From Melioribacteraceae bacterium 4301-Me (GTDB lineage: Bacteria; Bacteroidota; Ignavibacteria; Ignavibacteriales; Melioribacteraceae), in assembly GCA_041538185.1 (NCBI GenBank), contig JBGORM010000007.1:62001-126000 (forward strand): a stretch of 64,000 nucleotides of DNA, written 5' to 3'. How positions within the stretch are numbered: position 1 is the stretch's first letter; each line of letters starts with the position of its first letter. Below, piece after piece: positions 52,194-63,600 of the stretch. The translations under genes were made by a program, and so were the position numbers. The notes beneath the pieces are model-generated. The model was not told the origin of the DNA. It searched no databases and saw nothing but the letters and a program-made list of their open reading frames with translations.

Positions 52194-54044
52194 ATGCAGA
52201 ACGAACTTTCTTCATTGGATATAAATCATGGTGATTACAACATTGATGTAGATGAGAATTTAATACTGAAGTTTAACAGTATCGCAAAAAAAATTTTATT
52301 ATACGAAGGTGAGCAATCAAAAGCAGAATTAATTAAAAAAGCTAACAAGTATTACTCGTTAACTAGAGGATATGGCGATGACGAGTACTTCCTAGAAATT
52401 GATAATGCATACATTTTTTGGCAGTTCAATTCTTCCTTAAATAAAGCAATTAAAGATTCGCTCAAGCTTAACAATAAAGCTCATTCCGAAGACAGTGCAC
52501 TTTATGGTTTGTACGAATTATTTACAAAGTGGACGTTAGCAAAAGATATAAAGGAAAGGGAAGTTTTAGCTAAATTAATATTAGAATTGACCGAAAAGAA
52601 AAGGTATTTAAAGAATTTTTTGAGTTTAGTGTTTCAATCTGCAATTTACACCTATAGTGAGCTTTATTTTGATGGGGTTACAGCAGTAGAACTTTTATTT
52701 CAAGCAGCAGACTACATTCAAAAGTTGAATTTATCTGCAGAACAGAAAGAAGAATTGAGTTACTACCTTCAAATATTTAGGGGATTTGCTCAATATTACG
52801 ACAAACAGTATGAAGCTGCATCACAAGAATTTGAAAAAGCATCCTTAAATAAAAGGTTTGCTTTGAATGCTAAATTTTACCAAGCACTTGCTGAAGTTAA
52901 GTTACTCAATTATGATTCAGCTGCTAACTTAGTTAAGAGTTTGTTTGATTTTGAAATGGAAAAAATTAATAATGCTATTAAAAATAAGAACTTACCTCTT
53001 TTTAGATTCCTTCTTGAAGAAAACACAATAAGAAGCTTTTTTAAATACAAAGAATTCACTCACATTATCGACTATTTGGAGTTTGAGATAAAAAACAGGA
53101 GTGAGTTTGCTGATGAATTATATAGAACGCTAAAAAGCAAGCTTGTCGATTTTGGAAATATCGATTTTACAACTAAACCCGATGAAAAGCTTCTCTCGGG
53201 CATTATCTTTATTAAAAATGCTATTGTGGACTTTAATAAAGCTGACCCAGTTTTTAGTATGACTTTGAAATTGTTTGAAGATTTTTTTAATGAAGAAATA
53301 AATTCCATTATTAATTACATTGAGCAAAGGTATGAGTCTAACATTAAAGAAAAACTTTTAATATATGATAACGAAATTGAAGAGAGCACAAAAATAATTA
53401 ATCAACTTGAACATGAAATTGAGTTAAGTAAACAAAACATAAAAAAGAAATATGAATCGGCTATTAACTTATATAATGAAAATGTAAATTCAACAATTAA
53501 TTTTTATGAGAAAAAGATTAAGGATTTAGAGAGTAGTAAACAATACGACATTGCAGAAGGAGTTAAAAGCGGCATAATATATAATATTTTTTTTACAATA
53601 ATAATTTTTTTAGTGATTGGCTTTGCTACTTACACAAATTATAATTTAGAAGCTAAAGAATTTAGAGAAGCTATTTCATCGGTGTTAATTTTAGGATTGA
53701 AGTGGGCGCTTGTTACTTTTTTAATTGGTTTGCTTTTTACTTTTTTAAGTGTATTTGGTAATGCAATGGAGAAAAGTAGAATAAAAAAGAAGCTGCAGAA
53801 CAAAATAGATTATCTTAACAAAAAAAAATTATCTGATACACAGCAAATTCAAAAAGAGATTGAAGAACTTGAAGAAAAAATAGTAAAAAAATGGAAACTC
53901 AAAATAGTATTTCATGAAAGCAGAATTGAGCAGCTAAAAAAGGAAAAAGCAGAGAAGGAAGAACAACTTCGCAAAGAAATGGACACAACAAAGCAAGAGG
54001 AACTTAAACCATTAAGAAACCTACTTACCCTTTATATTGGCTAA
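52194..54044 (+). CDS. membrane protein with TPR-like and coiled-coil regions, unknown function
   Basis: A 616-aa protein with no recognised catalytic motif. The first ~330 residues are helical and TPR-like (YYLQIFRGFAQYYDKQYEAA, AKFYQALAEVKLLNYDSAAN). A coiled coil follows (~385-450, ESTKIINQLEHEIELSKQNI). Two membrane helices lie at ~467-485 (IFFTIIIFLVIGFATY) and ~502-523 (WALVTFLIGLLFTFLSVFG), and another long coiled coil ends the protein. The topology puts both ends on the same side. It is a single gene with no informative neighbours. Confidence 0.55.
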   Translation: MQNELSSLDINHGDYNIDVDENLILKFNSIAKKILLYEGEQSKAELIKKANKYYSLTRGYGDDEYFLEIDNAYIFWQFNSSLNKAIKDSLKLNNKAHSEDSALYGLYELFTKWTLAKDIKEREVLAKLILELTEKKRYLKNFLSLVFQSAIYTYSELYFDGVTAVELLFQAADYIQKLNLSAEQKEELSYYLQIFRGFAQYYDKQYEAASQEFEKASLNKRFALNAKFYQALAEVKLLNYDSAANLVKSLFDFEMEKINNAIKNKNLPLFRFLLEENTIRSFFKYKEFTHIIDYLEFEIKNRSEFADELYRTLKSKLVDFGNIDFTTKPDEKLLSGIIFIKNAIVDFNKADPVFSMTLKLFEDFFNEEINSIINYIEQRYESNIKEKLLIYDNEIEESTKIINQLEHEIELSKQNIKKKYESAINLYNENVNSTINFYEKKIKDLESSKQYDIAEGVKSGIIYNIFFTIIIFLVIGFATYTNYNLEAKEFREAISSVLILGLKWALVTFLIGLLFTFLSVFGNAMEKSRIKKKLQNKIDYLNKKKLSDTQQIQKEIEELEEKIVKKWKLKIVFHESRIEQLKKEKAEKEEQLRKEMDTTKQEELKPLRNLLTLYIG

Positions 54045-54143
54045 TATTAGTCAACTATCTAAATATAAACCTCACTGTACTTAACTTACGCGTATTTTTA
54101 TGGATTTTTGAATTGGTACGAATTTAGGAGAACTTGGCTAAAA

Positions 54144-54285
54144 GTTGCCTAAAAAAGTAAGATTTTTTTTAGCAGAATATGGTGGACAAGTAAAGAGTAG
54201 AATACCACTGATTCTTATTTATCTAGAATAACTTGGCATAAGGCTTGGCTGGTTTTCAATTGATAAATTACTTTTTAGGCAACCT
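54144..54285. promoter_or_regulatory. inverted repeat upstream of the glycan operon
   Basis: GTTGCCTAAAAAAGTAA (54144-54160) is mirrored by TTACTTTTTAGGCAAC (54268-54283) about 107 bp later, just before the first gene of the polysaccharide operon. CTTGGC words occur near both. It might be an operator, an antitermination site or the ends of a small mobile element. Confidence 0.4.
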
Positions 54286-54310
54286 CGAATACTCAATAAA
54301 TTCTAAGTAT

Positions 54311-55387
54311 ATGAAGAAAATTGTAACAATTACTGGTATTCGTCCCGACTTTATTAGAATGAGTAAAGTGTTTGAAAAATTAGATGAGAATTTTGATCAT
54401 ATTATGATTCATACTGGTCAGCATTATGATGACGAACTGAGTAAAATATTTTTTAATCAATTAAAAATAAGAAAACCCGATTTTATACTAGAAACTGGTA
54501 GAAATAGTCAGAATCATTACGAACAGCTTTCTTATTTATCAAAAGAGGTTATTTATTTACTACGCAAGAAAAAGATTGACCCAGAGTTTATAATATTTTT
54601 AGGTGATTCGAATTCTGTTATGGTTAGTGCACCTTTGTTCAAAGAAGGATTTAAAATTGCTCATATTGAAGGGGGAATGCGTTCTTATGACCGTCGTATG
54701 CCTGAAGAAGTAAACCGTGTAATTTGCGATTATGTCTCAGACCTTATATTTGTTTACACCCCTTTGTATAAAGAACGTTTAGTTAAAGAAAACAAGAATC
54801 CAAAACAAATTTTTGTGGTAGGCAATACAATAGTGGAAGTGGTTAAGCAATATATGCCGACTGGTCAGAGATCGAAAGATTATATTATTGCTGATATACA
54901 TAGAAACGAAAATTTAAAAAGTCCTGAACAATATAACCATATACTCAATTATCTTGAATTATTAGGTAAGAAGACTGGGTTGCAAGTACGACTCGTAAAA
55001 TTTAATAGAGCAGTTAGACTAATTAACAAATACAAATTGCTCGAAGATAAAAAGAATATTAAGCTAACAGGCCCTTATGGCTTTCTTGATTACTTGAATT
55101 TGCAATACAATGCCTATGGAGTTGTGTCGGATTCTGGGACAAGTCAAGAAGAATGTCCTTTATTAGGTGTCCCGGTTGCGGTCCCAAGAAATTATACTGA
55201 AAGACCTGAATCTGTTGAAAATGGGAACAGCATTTTAGTTGGAGAGACTGAACCATTGAATAAAATGGTAAGAAATACAATGGAATTTTTTGAGTCTTAT
55301 TCCATCTCAAAAGAAAAACTCAAATGGCTTGGAGATGGCAAAACATCCGAAAAAATTATTAACATCTTAAAGAGGAAACTAAAATGA
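54311..55387 (+). CDS. wecB: UDP-N-acetylglucosamine 2-epimerase (non-hydrolysing)
   Basis: A 358-aa WecB-like epimerase interconverting UDP-GlcNAc and UDP-ManNAc. I begin at ATG 54311; an upstream in-frame TTG only adds 22 residues with no similarity. Motifs are TITGIRPDFIRM, HTGQHYDDELS, FLGDSNSV, HIEGGMRSYDRRMPEEVNR and the late SDSGTSQEECPLLGVP with RPESVENG. Most family members have GTRPE where this one has GIRPD. It is the first gene of a tightly packed operon; its stop overlaps the next start (ATGA). A related sugar is also possible, as the genes after it are not standard ManNAc genes. Confidence 0.85.
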   Translation: MKKIVTITGIRPDFIRMSKVFEKLDENFDHIMIHTGQHYDDELSKIFFNQLKIRKPDFILETGRNSQNHYEQLSYLSKEVIYLLRKKKIDPEFIIFLGDSNSVMVSAPLFKEGFKIAHIEGGMRSYDRRMPEEVNRVICDYVSDLIFVYTPLYKERLVKENKNPKQIFVVGNTIVEVVKQYMPTGQRSKDYIIADIHRNENLKSPEQYNHILNYLELLGKKTGLQVRLVKFNRAVRLINKYKLLEDKKNIKLTGPYGFLDYLNLQYNAYGVVSDSGTSQEECPLLGVPVAVPRNYTERPESVENGNSILVGETEPLNKMVRNTMEFFESYSISKEKLKWLGDGKTSEKIINILKRKLK

Positions 55388-56358
55388 AAAATGTTCTGGT
55401 AGTAGGCGGTGCAGGTTATGTAGGGGGTGCTATAACAGATTTATTATCAGAATCAAATTATAATGTAAGAGTATATGATGCTTTATTATACGAAGATTCA
55501 TTTAGAAAACCCGTCGATTTTGTTTATGGGGACGTTCGAGATACAGCTAAGCTAAAGCCGCAGCTCAAATGGGCAGATGCTGTTGTGTGGCTTGCTGCTA
55601 TTGTAGGGGACGGAGCTTGCCAGTTAAATCCTAAATTAACTAAGTCGATAAATCAGGATTCTGTTTCCTGGTTAGCAGATAATTATGACGGCAGAATTAT
55701 TTTTATGTCGACTTGCTCTGTCTATGGTGCACAGGATAAAGAACTAGATGAAAATTCACCGACTAATCCTTTGTCACTTTATGCCGAAACAAAACTAAAT
55801 GCAGAAAAATTTTTAAAACATAAAAACGCAGTAATTTTCCGTCTCGGTACCTTATTTGGTGTCGGGGATCTTTATTCAAGAATACGTCTTGATTTAGTAG
55901 TGAATATTTTAACAGTTCGAGCATATGTAGAGGGACAGATTAATGTTTTTGGAGGCGACCAATTTCGTCCTTTGCTGCATGTTAAGGATGTAGCACGTGC
56001 TGTAAAGATGAATATTGAAACTGACCATAAAGGGGTATTTAATTTAGCGCGTCAGAATGTTCGTATAATGGATTTAGCTTATCAAGTTCGAATGCATTTC
56101 CCTGATTTAATTATTGAACATACCGATATGCCTTTTCAAGATACACGCAATTATCGAGTATCATCTCAAAAAGCTAAAGATACATTTGGCTTTAAGTCAA
56201 TTCATTCTATCGATGAAGGGATTGAAGAATTAAAATACTTAGTGGAGACTAAAAGAATAAAAGATCTTAAAAGTCCTCGCTATTCAAACCAAGCATATTT
56301 AAAAGAACATTATGATGAACTAATGAGCCAAAAATTTAAAGAGGTAGAAGCTGCATGA
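55384..56358 (+). CDS. NAD-dependent nucleotide-sugar epimerase/dehydratase (extended SDR)
   Basis: A 324-aa extended short-chain dehydrogenase. The cofactor motif is VVGGAGYVGGAI, the catalytic pair is in LYAETKLNAEKF with STCSVYGA before it, and the C-terminal half has FRPLLHVKDVARAV. The WLAAIVGDGACQLNP segment is unusual in place of the common HLAA text and occurs in a branch associated with surface-sugar genes. It overlaps its neighbours at both ends by 4 bp, so all should be translated together. The product sugar cannot be named from the sequence. Confidence 0.82.
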   Translation: MKNVLVVGGAGYVGGAITDLLSESNYNVRVYDALLYEDSFRKPVDFVYGDVRDTAKLKPQLKWADAVVWLAAIVGDGACQLNPKLTKSINQDSVSWLADNYDGRIIFMSTCSVYGAQDKELDENSPTNPLSLYAETKLNAEKFLKHKNAVIFRLGTLFGVGDLYSRIRLDLVVNILTVRAYVEGQINVFGGDQFRPLLHVKDVARAVKMNIETDHKGVFNLARQNVRIMDLAYQVRMHFPDLIIEHTDMPFQDTRNYRVSSQKAKDTFGFKSIHSIDEGIEELKYLVETKRIKDLKSPRYSNQAYLKEHYDELMSQKFKEVEAA

Positions 56359-56804
56359 ACATTGATATTAAACCAGAATTAATAAAAGGTGGTTTAGCTG
56401 TAGATGATAGAGGAGCAGTTAGTTTTGTCAATGATTTTAATTTCATAGGTATCAAAAGATTTTATACTGTAGAAAATCATCAACAAGGATTTGTCCGAGC
56501 GTGGCATGCTCATAAAAACGAAGCAAAATATATAATGGCAATTAAGGGTTCAGCTCTTATTGGTGCAGTTCAAATTGATAACTGGGATAATCCTTCTAAG
56601 GACAGCAAAGTTTATCGGTTTGTATTATCTGATAAGTCTCCTGCTGTATTATTTATTCCACCAGGCTTTGCTAATGGTTTTATGTCACTAACTGATGATA
56701 CTAAGCTAATGTTCTTTTCAACTTCAAAATTAAATGAAAGCCTGAACGACGATTATCGATATGACTCCCGTTATTGGGACCCCTGGAAAATTGAAGAGAG
56801 GTAA
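56355..56804 (+). CDS. RmlC/WxcM-like cupin sugar epimerase
   Basis: A 149-aa cupin. The segment RGAVSFVNDFNFIGIKRFY, the HHxx-like GFVRAWHAHKNEAKYIMAIK and the closing FIPPGFANGFMSLTDDTKL match dTDP-4-dehydrorhamnose 3,5-epimerase-related proteins. It is shorter than RmlC (about 180 aa), and the WHAHK pattern is nearer the WxcM/FdtA-like isomerases. It sits between two SDR genes. It probably acts on a 4-keto-sugar nucleotide; the exact stereochemistry is unknown. Confidence 0.75.
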   Translation: MNIDIKPELIKGGLAVDDRGAVSFVNDFNFIGIKRFYTVENHQQGFVRAWHAHKNEAKYIMAIKGSALIGAVQIDNWDNPSKDSKVYRFVLSDKSPAVLFIPPGFANGFMSLTDDTKLMFFSTSKLNESLNDDYRYDSRYWDPWKIEER

Positions 56805-56806
56805 TA

Positions 56807-57637
56807 ATGGAAAAAATACTAATAATTGGTTCAACTGGAATGCTGGGCTATGCTGTAAGTTCTTATTTTAAGTACCGTGGGTATTATGTAGTAGAGTTAT
56901 CAAGAAACGAATTTGATATTGCATCTGAACCTATTGAGAAATTAGAAACATATTTGAATGGAATAGATGCAGTTATAAATTGTGCTGGGGTAATTAAACC
57001 AACAATTTCTAAAAATTCAGTAGAAAATGTATTAAAAATAAATTCCATATTTCCGAGAAATCTTGCCAGACTTTGTAATAAAAAAGGGATTAAGTGTTTT
57101 CATATTACAACAGATTGTGTTTATTCGGGTAAAAAAGGCAAGTATACAGAAGAAGATTATTTCGATGCAGAGGACTTATACGGTTTAAGTAAAATTGCTG
57201 GTGAAACGAATGATTGTATGGTTATTCGTACCTCAATTATTGGCGAAGAAAATAGCAACAGCAGGTCGCTTCTTGAATGGGCAAAAAGTCAAGCAGGTAA
57301 AGAAGTAAATGGATTTACAAATCATCTATGGAATGGTGTTACAACTCTCTACCTTGCAGAAATCATTGAAAAAATTTTGAAAAATAATTTATACCAAAAA
57401 GGAATATTTCATATTTATTCACCGGATACAGTTAATAAATATGAACTGCTTAATATTTTCAATGAAGTTTATGATTTGAAGTTGAAGATAAATCCAGTTG
57501 AAGCAAAGGAATCAGTTGATAGAAGTCTTGCGAGTATTTTCCCTCTTGCATCTAAAATATGTACGAAAATGTTAGACCAACAAGTTAGAGAGATGAGTGA
57601 ATTTTTTAAACTAAAGGAAGAATATCATGGAGCTTAA
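56807..57637 (+). CDS. RmlD-like dTDP-4-keto-sugar reductase
   Basis: A 276-aa SDR of the RmlD type. The cofactor motif is IIGSTGMLGYAVSSYF, then AVINCAGVIKPTISKN, TTDCVYSGKKGKYTEED and the catalytic YGLSKIAGE. It should reduce a 4-keto-6-deoxy sugar nucleotide produced by the preceding enzymes. AGAGAGG lies before the ATG. Its 3' end overlaps the next gene by 11 bp. No rmlA or rmlB is in the window, so the pathway may be completed elsewhere. Confidence 0.8.
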   Translation: MEKILIIGSTGMLGYAVSSYFKYRGYYVVELSRNEFDIASEPIEKLETYLNGIDAVINCAGVIKPTISKNSVENVLKINSIFPRNLARLCNKKGIKCFHITTDCVYSGKKGKYTEEDYFDAEDLYGLSKIAGETNDCMVIRTSIIGEENSNSRSLLEWAKSQAGKEVNGFTNHLWNGVTTLYLAEIIEKILKNNLYQKGIFHIYSPDTVNKYELLNIFNEVYDLKLKINPVEAKESVDRSLASIFPLASKICTKMLDQQVREMSEFFKLKEEYHGA

Positions 57638-60600
57638 CCATGAAAGAAAAGAAAATTGGCATGAAGATTTTATAGTTTATCTTGCTTCTCAATTCAGACC
57701 TAAAATTTATGTAGAACTTGGTTTATATCATTGTGAATTATTTAATAAAATGATTCCTTTCGCTGAAATACTTATTGGTGTTGATATATCACCGGAAGCA
57801 AGGAAGTGGATGACAATTTCTGAGAAGACAACTTTCATAAATTCATCCACAGACCAATTTGCCGAAGCGTTAAAACGAAATCCAATTTTTATAGATTTGT
57901 TGTTTATAGATGCTGATCATTCAAAAGAATCTGTTCTAAAAGATTTTTGGAATTTTTTCCCCTTTGTAAATGATCAAGGATTAATTCTTTTACATGACAC
58001 TTATCCAAAAAATATTCATTACACTGATAAAAGGTATTGTGGTGACGCTTATCTTGCAGTTGAAGAATTAAAGAAATATCAAAATGAATTTGGGTTTGAG
58101 TTGACAACAATCCCAATTCATCCAGGATTATCGATTATAAGAAAAAGAAAAAAACAAATTAGTTGGATTGAAGAACAAGATAAACCTAATGAAGTTAATG
58201 AACAACTCATTCTTAAAAATAAAAGATATAAAATTATAGCCATAACACAAGTCTTTAATGAGTTAAGAAAAAGCAATTTAGAACGTTTCTGGAAATATCT
58301 TCAACCGGTTGTAGATGGATTAGTTGTTTATGATGACGGAAGTTCTGATGGAAGTTTTGAATATTTATCTGATAAAGCAATGTTTATTTTGAGAGGCGGT
58401 GAAAATGACTTTAAGAATGAAATAAATCATAAAAAAGTATTACTTGAGAAAGCTTTAGAGTTAAAACCTGATTTTGTTCTTTGGTTAGATGCAGATGAAG
58501 TGTTAACTGCTAACGCAGCAATTGAAATTCAAAACCTTTGCAGATATGCTGATGAAAATGAAATTGATGGAATAAGTTTTCATGAAATAAATTTATGGCG
58601 TAGCAATTCTTGGCAGCGAGTGGATAATGCCTACGATGACGGCTGGTTCGTTCGTTTATGGAGAGTTACACAAGACTTGCAATTCCATTCCCAAGAAGCT
58701 GGTTTACACCAGCAGCAATATCCTCATAGCATAAAAAAAATTGAAAAAACAGATAAAATTGCAGTAATTCACTATGGTTTTGCTTCGGATAGATCTTTAG
58801 CATTTAAGTATCTTGTTTATCGTGCACATGGTCAATCTGGCTGGGCTTTAGAGCGACTTCTTGATGAAAAGACACTTCAACTTAGAAAAGTTAATAAGAA
58901 ACTTTTTCCTGATTGTTTGTATGTAGAAGATTTACCTCCCAAAAAACGTTCTTTTGAAGAGGCTCTTACAATAATAGAAAATTATAGAGATGAAGTTTTC
59001 AAACCGCGCATCTCTATTATCTGCCTTATTTATAAAAGTATTGAATGGCTTGAATTTGTTTACCAGCAAGTTATAAAATATACCGATTTACATGATAAAG
59101 AATTTTTCTTTGTTGCAAATGATGCAACTGATGAGGTTCTAAAATATTTAGAGGAAAATTATATTCCTTATTATGTTTGGAATAATTCCGATGAGCAAAA
59201 GACTGAATGGTATATAAACAATGTTTACAGAGCGTGGAATTTTGGAGCAAAAAAGGCAAAAGGAGATTACCTTCTTTTTATTAACAGTGATATGGCGTTT
59301 ACATCCAATTGGATTGAAAATCTTTACAATAAATTAGATGGACACAATTGCGTTACCTCACGTTTAGTTGAAAGCGGTAAGTTTCCCTCAGGGAAATATG
59401 GTATAAGTAAAAATTTTGGTCGTTCACTACAAGATTACAATGAACAAGGATTTATAGAATTTGCCAAATCTATTTCAGAAGAAAATTTAAAAGATGGCGG
59501 TTTGTTTATGCCGCTTCTTATCAAACGAGAACATTTTGATGCAGTTGGCGGATACCCCGAAGGTAACATTGTTCCCGGTTCTAATCCTTTTCAGCCAATT
59601 ATTGCTAAAAAGGGTGAGGCATGCATAAGCGGTGATGTGGTGCTGATGCAAAAATTGTCATCAATAGGAATTTTTCATAAAACCGCATTCGATAGTTTGG
59701 TTTATCATTTCCAGTGCGGGGAGATGGATTCAATAGATGATGTAAAAATTAAACGTCAATCTAATAGAGTTATTATTGCTAATGATTATCTTAAAGGCAG
59801 AATGGGTGAAAAAACCATGTGGGAATTTCTATTAGAAAAACTTCCTAATTCTGCCGGCGTTGATATGGATATTCTTGGCACAACAGAAAACTTTACAGAA
59901 AACGCATCAAATTATATTTCAAAAAATTTTCCAGAATCCTCAATTATTATTCAAAATGCCTCTTTTATTGATAGATTAAGCAAAGACAGATTTACAATTT
60001 GCTATTTACAAGATAATCTTAGAGCAATGGGAAGATTATCTTATCAGCAAGAAACAAATTTGAAGCATGCTGATTTGCTTGTTACTAATTCAAGATTGAC
60101 AGCTAAATCTTATCCTGAATACAATTTTGAAATTATTCCAATCGGTGTTGATGATTCACTTTTTAAACCAATGAATAAAAATGAAATGCGTAAAGAGTTT
60201 AATTTTCCTAATAAACGGATTGGAATTTTTGTAGGCGACTTCGGTGAAGTAAAAGGTTGGTCGAAAGTAAAAAGTCTTATAGATAATCATCCAGAAATAT
60301 TTTGGATATTGGTTTCAAAAGATAATCTCTGTTATACACGCGATAATTGTAAGACTTTCAATCGTATTCAGCAAGATTTACTTGTAAAGCTTTTAAATTG
60401 TGCTGATTTTTTTATTTTAGGTTCTCCGGTAGAAACACAATGTTTAGCAGCCATAGAAGCATGTCTTTGCAACCTTCCAATTATCATGAGAAATACTGGA
60501 ATCTTTGCAGATTTTACAGAAGAAGAAAAATCAAAAGTGGGTATTTTTGGTGAAGACTTTGAATATGCTCTGAAAGAAATTGAAAAAAGAAATTTTACTC

Positions 60601-63600
60601 CTAGAAAGCTGATAATAGAAAAGGGTTTTACTGTAAATGGTATGGTAGATAAATGGAAGAAAGTAATTCAAAAAGCACGATTACTAAGAGAAAATTTAAT
60701 TAAAAAATCTTATGATGAAAAACCACCATTATTCACAGTTATAATTCCAACCTACAACCATGCGCAATATTTAGGTGCAGCATTGGATAGTCTATTGGCA
60801 CAAACATTTCGGAATTGGGAAGCAATTATTGTTAACGATGGTAGTACCGATAATACTAAAGAAGTAATCGAAAAATATTTATTGTTGGATAAAAGATTTA
60901 GAGCTATTCACAAACAAAACGGCGGAGTTGCCTCCGCTTTAAATGTGGGAATTAATAACGCAAAAGGTGAATGGATTTGCTGGCTCTCTTCAGATGATTT
61001 GTTTGAACCAAATAAATTAGAAATTCATTTTAATGCAATAAAAGAAAATCCTGATATTAAATTTTTCCACTCACATTGGTATTTATTAATTGAAGAAACG
61101 AAACAAAAAATAGCTCCTGGATTGTGGCTTCAAATACCTCCTACTGAATTTCAAGTTCTTCATTTCTTCTGGGCAAATTATGTTCATGGCAATTCAATAG
61201 CTGTCCATAAAAGTGTTTTTGATGATGTTGGTTTGTTCGATGAAACATTACGACAAGGACAAGATTTTGATATGTGGCTGCGTATTTCTTCCAAATATAA
61301 AAGCCATTTTATTAATGAAAGAACCTGTGTTACAAGAATTCATAAAGGACAAACTACAAATTCTTTTTTAGAAGGAGGTGTTTTTGATTCGACATACTCA
61401 TTAATAAGATTTTTAAATGAGAAACCCTTTAATGCACTTTTCCCATTTACAGACTTTAGTAATCCTAATAAAATATTCTCTGCTTTAAATGAAATTGTAT
61501 TTGTTTTGACCAAAAAAGATGCTTTCTTGTATCGTTGTGGATTTACCTCAGCTTTAGCAGAAAAAACTTTGGAATGGATAAATAATTGCTTGCAGTCTAA
61601 CATTCGTAAAAAAGCTTATGATTTCCTTGAAGTTATTGTTAAGGATTATTTGGCAAAGCCTCTTAGTGAAGAAGTAAAAAATATTTTGAAATTGTTTTTA
61701 AATAGAAAAAAAGTTTTATACAGTAAACATGATTTTATTGAAGATGCCTGTGAGTATGTTAAGCTTTTAGTAGAAAAAGGTAATCAGAAGTATACTGCTG
61801 CAATAGAAACATATTTAATGAAAATTTTAAAACATCATAACGAATTAAATAAACAAAGCAAAATTTATAAGCCAATAATAGTTGGTTATGAATCACATGA
61901 AAAATATAGCGTTCTTAACACTAAAGATATCATTAAATGGTATGTTGAACCACTTGAGATTAAATTAAATTCAATTAGACATCGATTAGAAATACACTGC
62001 CCTGAATGCAATAATAATTTTAATGTCATTATTGAATATGAGATGGTATCAGAACATACGACTTCAAAATTTATTTGTCCCACATGTAAATTAACTTTCG
62101 AATTTAGCGATAAAAATTTTGCAGAGGATTTTGTTGCTTTCAATAAAAACAAAACACATGAAGAAAATGTTACTGTTGGAGACATTCCTCACATTGCATT
62201 TTTTATTAAGGATGCCTCCGTTGTAGGTGGTGGTACAAAAATATTGTTTAAACATATTGATTGGTTAATTAAACTTGGAGCGGATGTTACCGTTTACTCT
62301 TACTCAGCAAAACCAGATTGGATTAAGCAGAAATTAAATTATGTTATAATTAATAGTATAGAAGAAATTGATACTTCTAAAATTAATTTGTTTGTCGTCT
62401 TTAGCATTTTTGATTTGCCAGCAGTATTAAATAAGCTGTCCTTATCAAAAGTTGTTCATTTGTGTCAAGGATACGAAGGATATCATTATGGTAGAACATA
62501 TGAAGAATTGAGAAGTGACAAGCATATTTTAACGATGCTTCATGCGATACCGGTTAAAAATATTTCAGTATCATCTCACCTTGTTAATTTGTTTAAGGAA
62601 AAGTTTAATCGTGTATCTGAATACGTTCCCAACAGTGTTGACCATAAGATTTTTAAACCAGGTAAATTAAATGATAATAATACAAAATCGATTTTGTTTA
62701 TTGGAAATCCTTGGCATCCTCTCAAAGGTTTTAAGTTTTTAGCTTCTGCTATTGTTGCTATCCAAAAATCAAAATACAGGATACAGAACTTGAAATTAAA
62801 TATAGTAGTTGGTTATGAAACTGAGAATATTAATAAAATACAGGAAGAGTTGAGTAAAGAATTAGACTGTATTGTTGAAATTAGAGAAAAATTAAATAGT
62901 GAAAAGGTAGCAGAAGTTATTAGAAACTCAAGTGTAGTTGTTTGTACTTCATGGTATGAAGGTTTTTCAATGCCGCTATTAGAGGCAATGGCTTCAGGTG
63001 TTCCTGTAATTACAACAAATAATATGGGCGCTGAAAGTTTTTGCATGCACGAAAGAAACTCGTTTGTAGTCAAATATAATGACCATGAGAATTTTATTAA
63101 ATATCTTTTAGATATTCTGTACTCACGAATAAATCTTAATCCAATTCTTAGAAATGCATATAGAACATCACTTGAATATAATGAATATAATTCATTGAAT
63201 GCTTTTATTAATGTATATCAAAATTTGCTCGGATATTCATTCCCAAAAAGTAATGTAGAAAAGTTATTAAATGAAATTATGTTGTTTAATAATTTAACTG
63301 AAATAGAGAAGAATAATTATGAAGGGGATTTGTTTGGTAAGAATGTTTCTGTAATTATTCCTGTTTACAATAATGTTGATTATACCAGAATGTGTATTGA
63401 ATCTTTAATAAGAACTACGCCGCAGCTTGCAGAACTTATAATTATTGATAATAACAGTAAAGATTCTACAAATGATTATCTGACAAAATTGGAGAATGAA
63501 GATAGTAGAGTAAAGATAATTAGAAATACCTTAAATGTTGGTTTTCCAAATGCAGTAAATCAAGGACTAAAAGAATCTTCCGCTGAGTTTATAGTTGTAG

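Noticed and set aside
54245..54310. TTG start 22 codons upstream for the 2-epimerase
   Set aside because: The family begins at the ATG at 54311. The extension overlaps the inverted repeat and has no family similarity.
61340..63073. Minus-strand frames beneath the giant glycosyltransferase
   Set aside because: The plus-strand frame is continuous and full of family motifs. The antisense frames have none.
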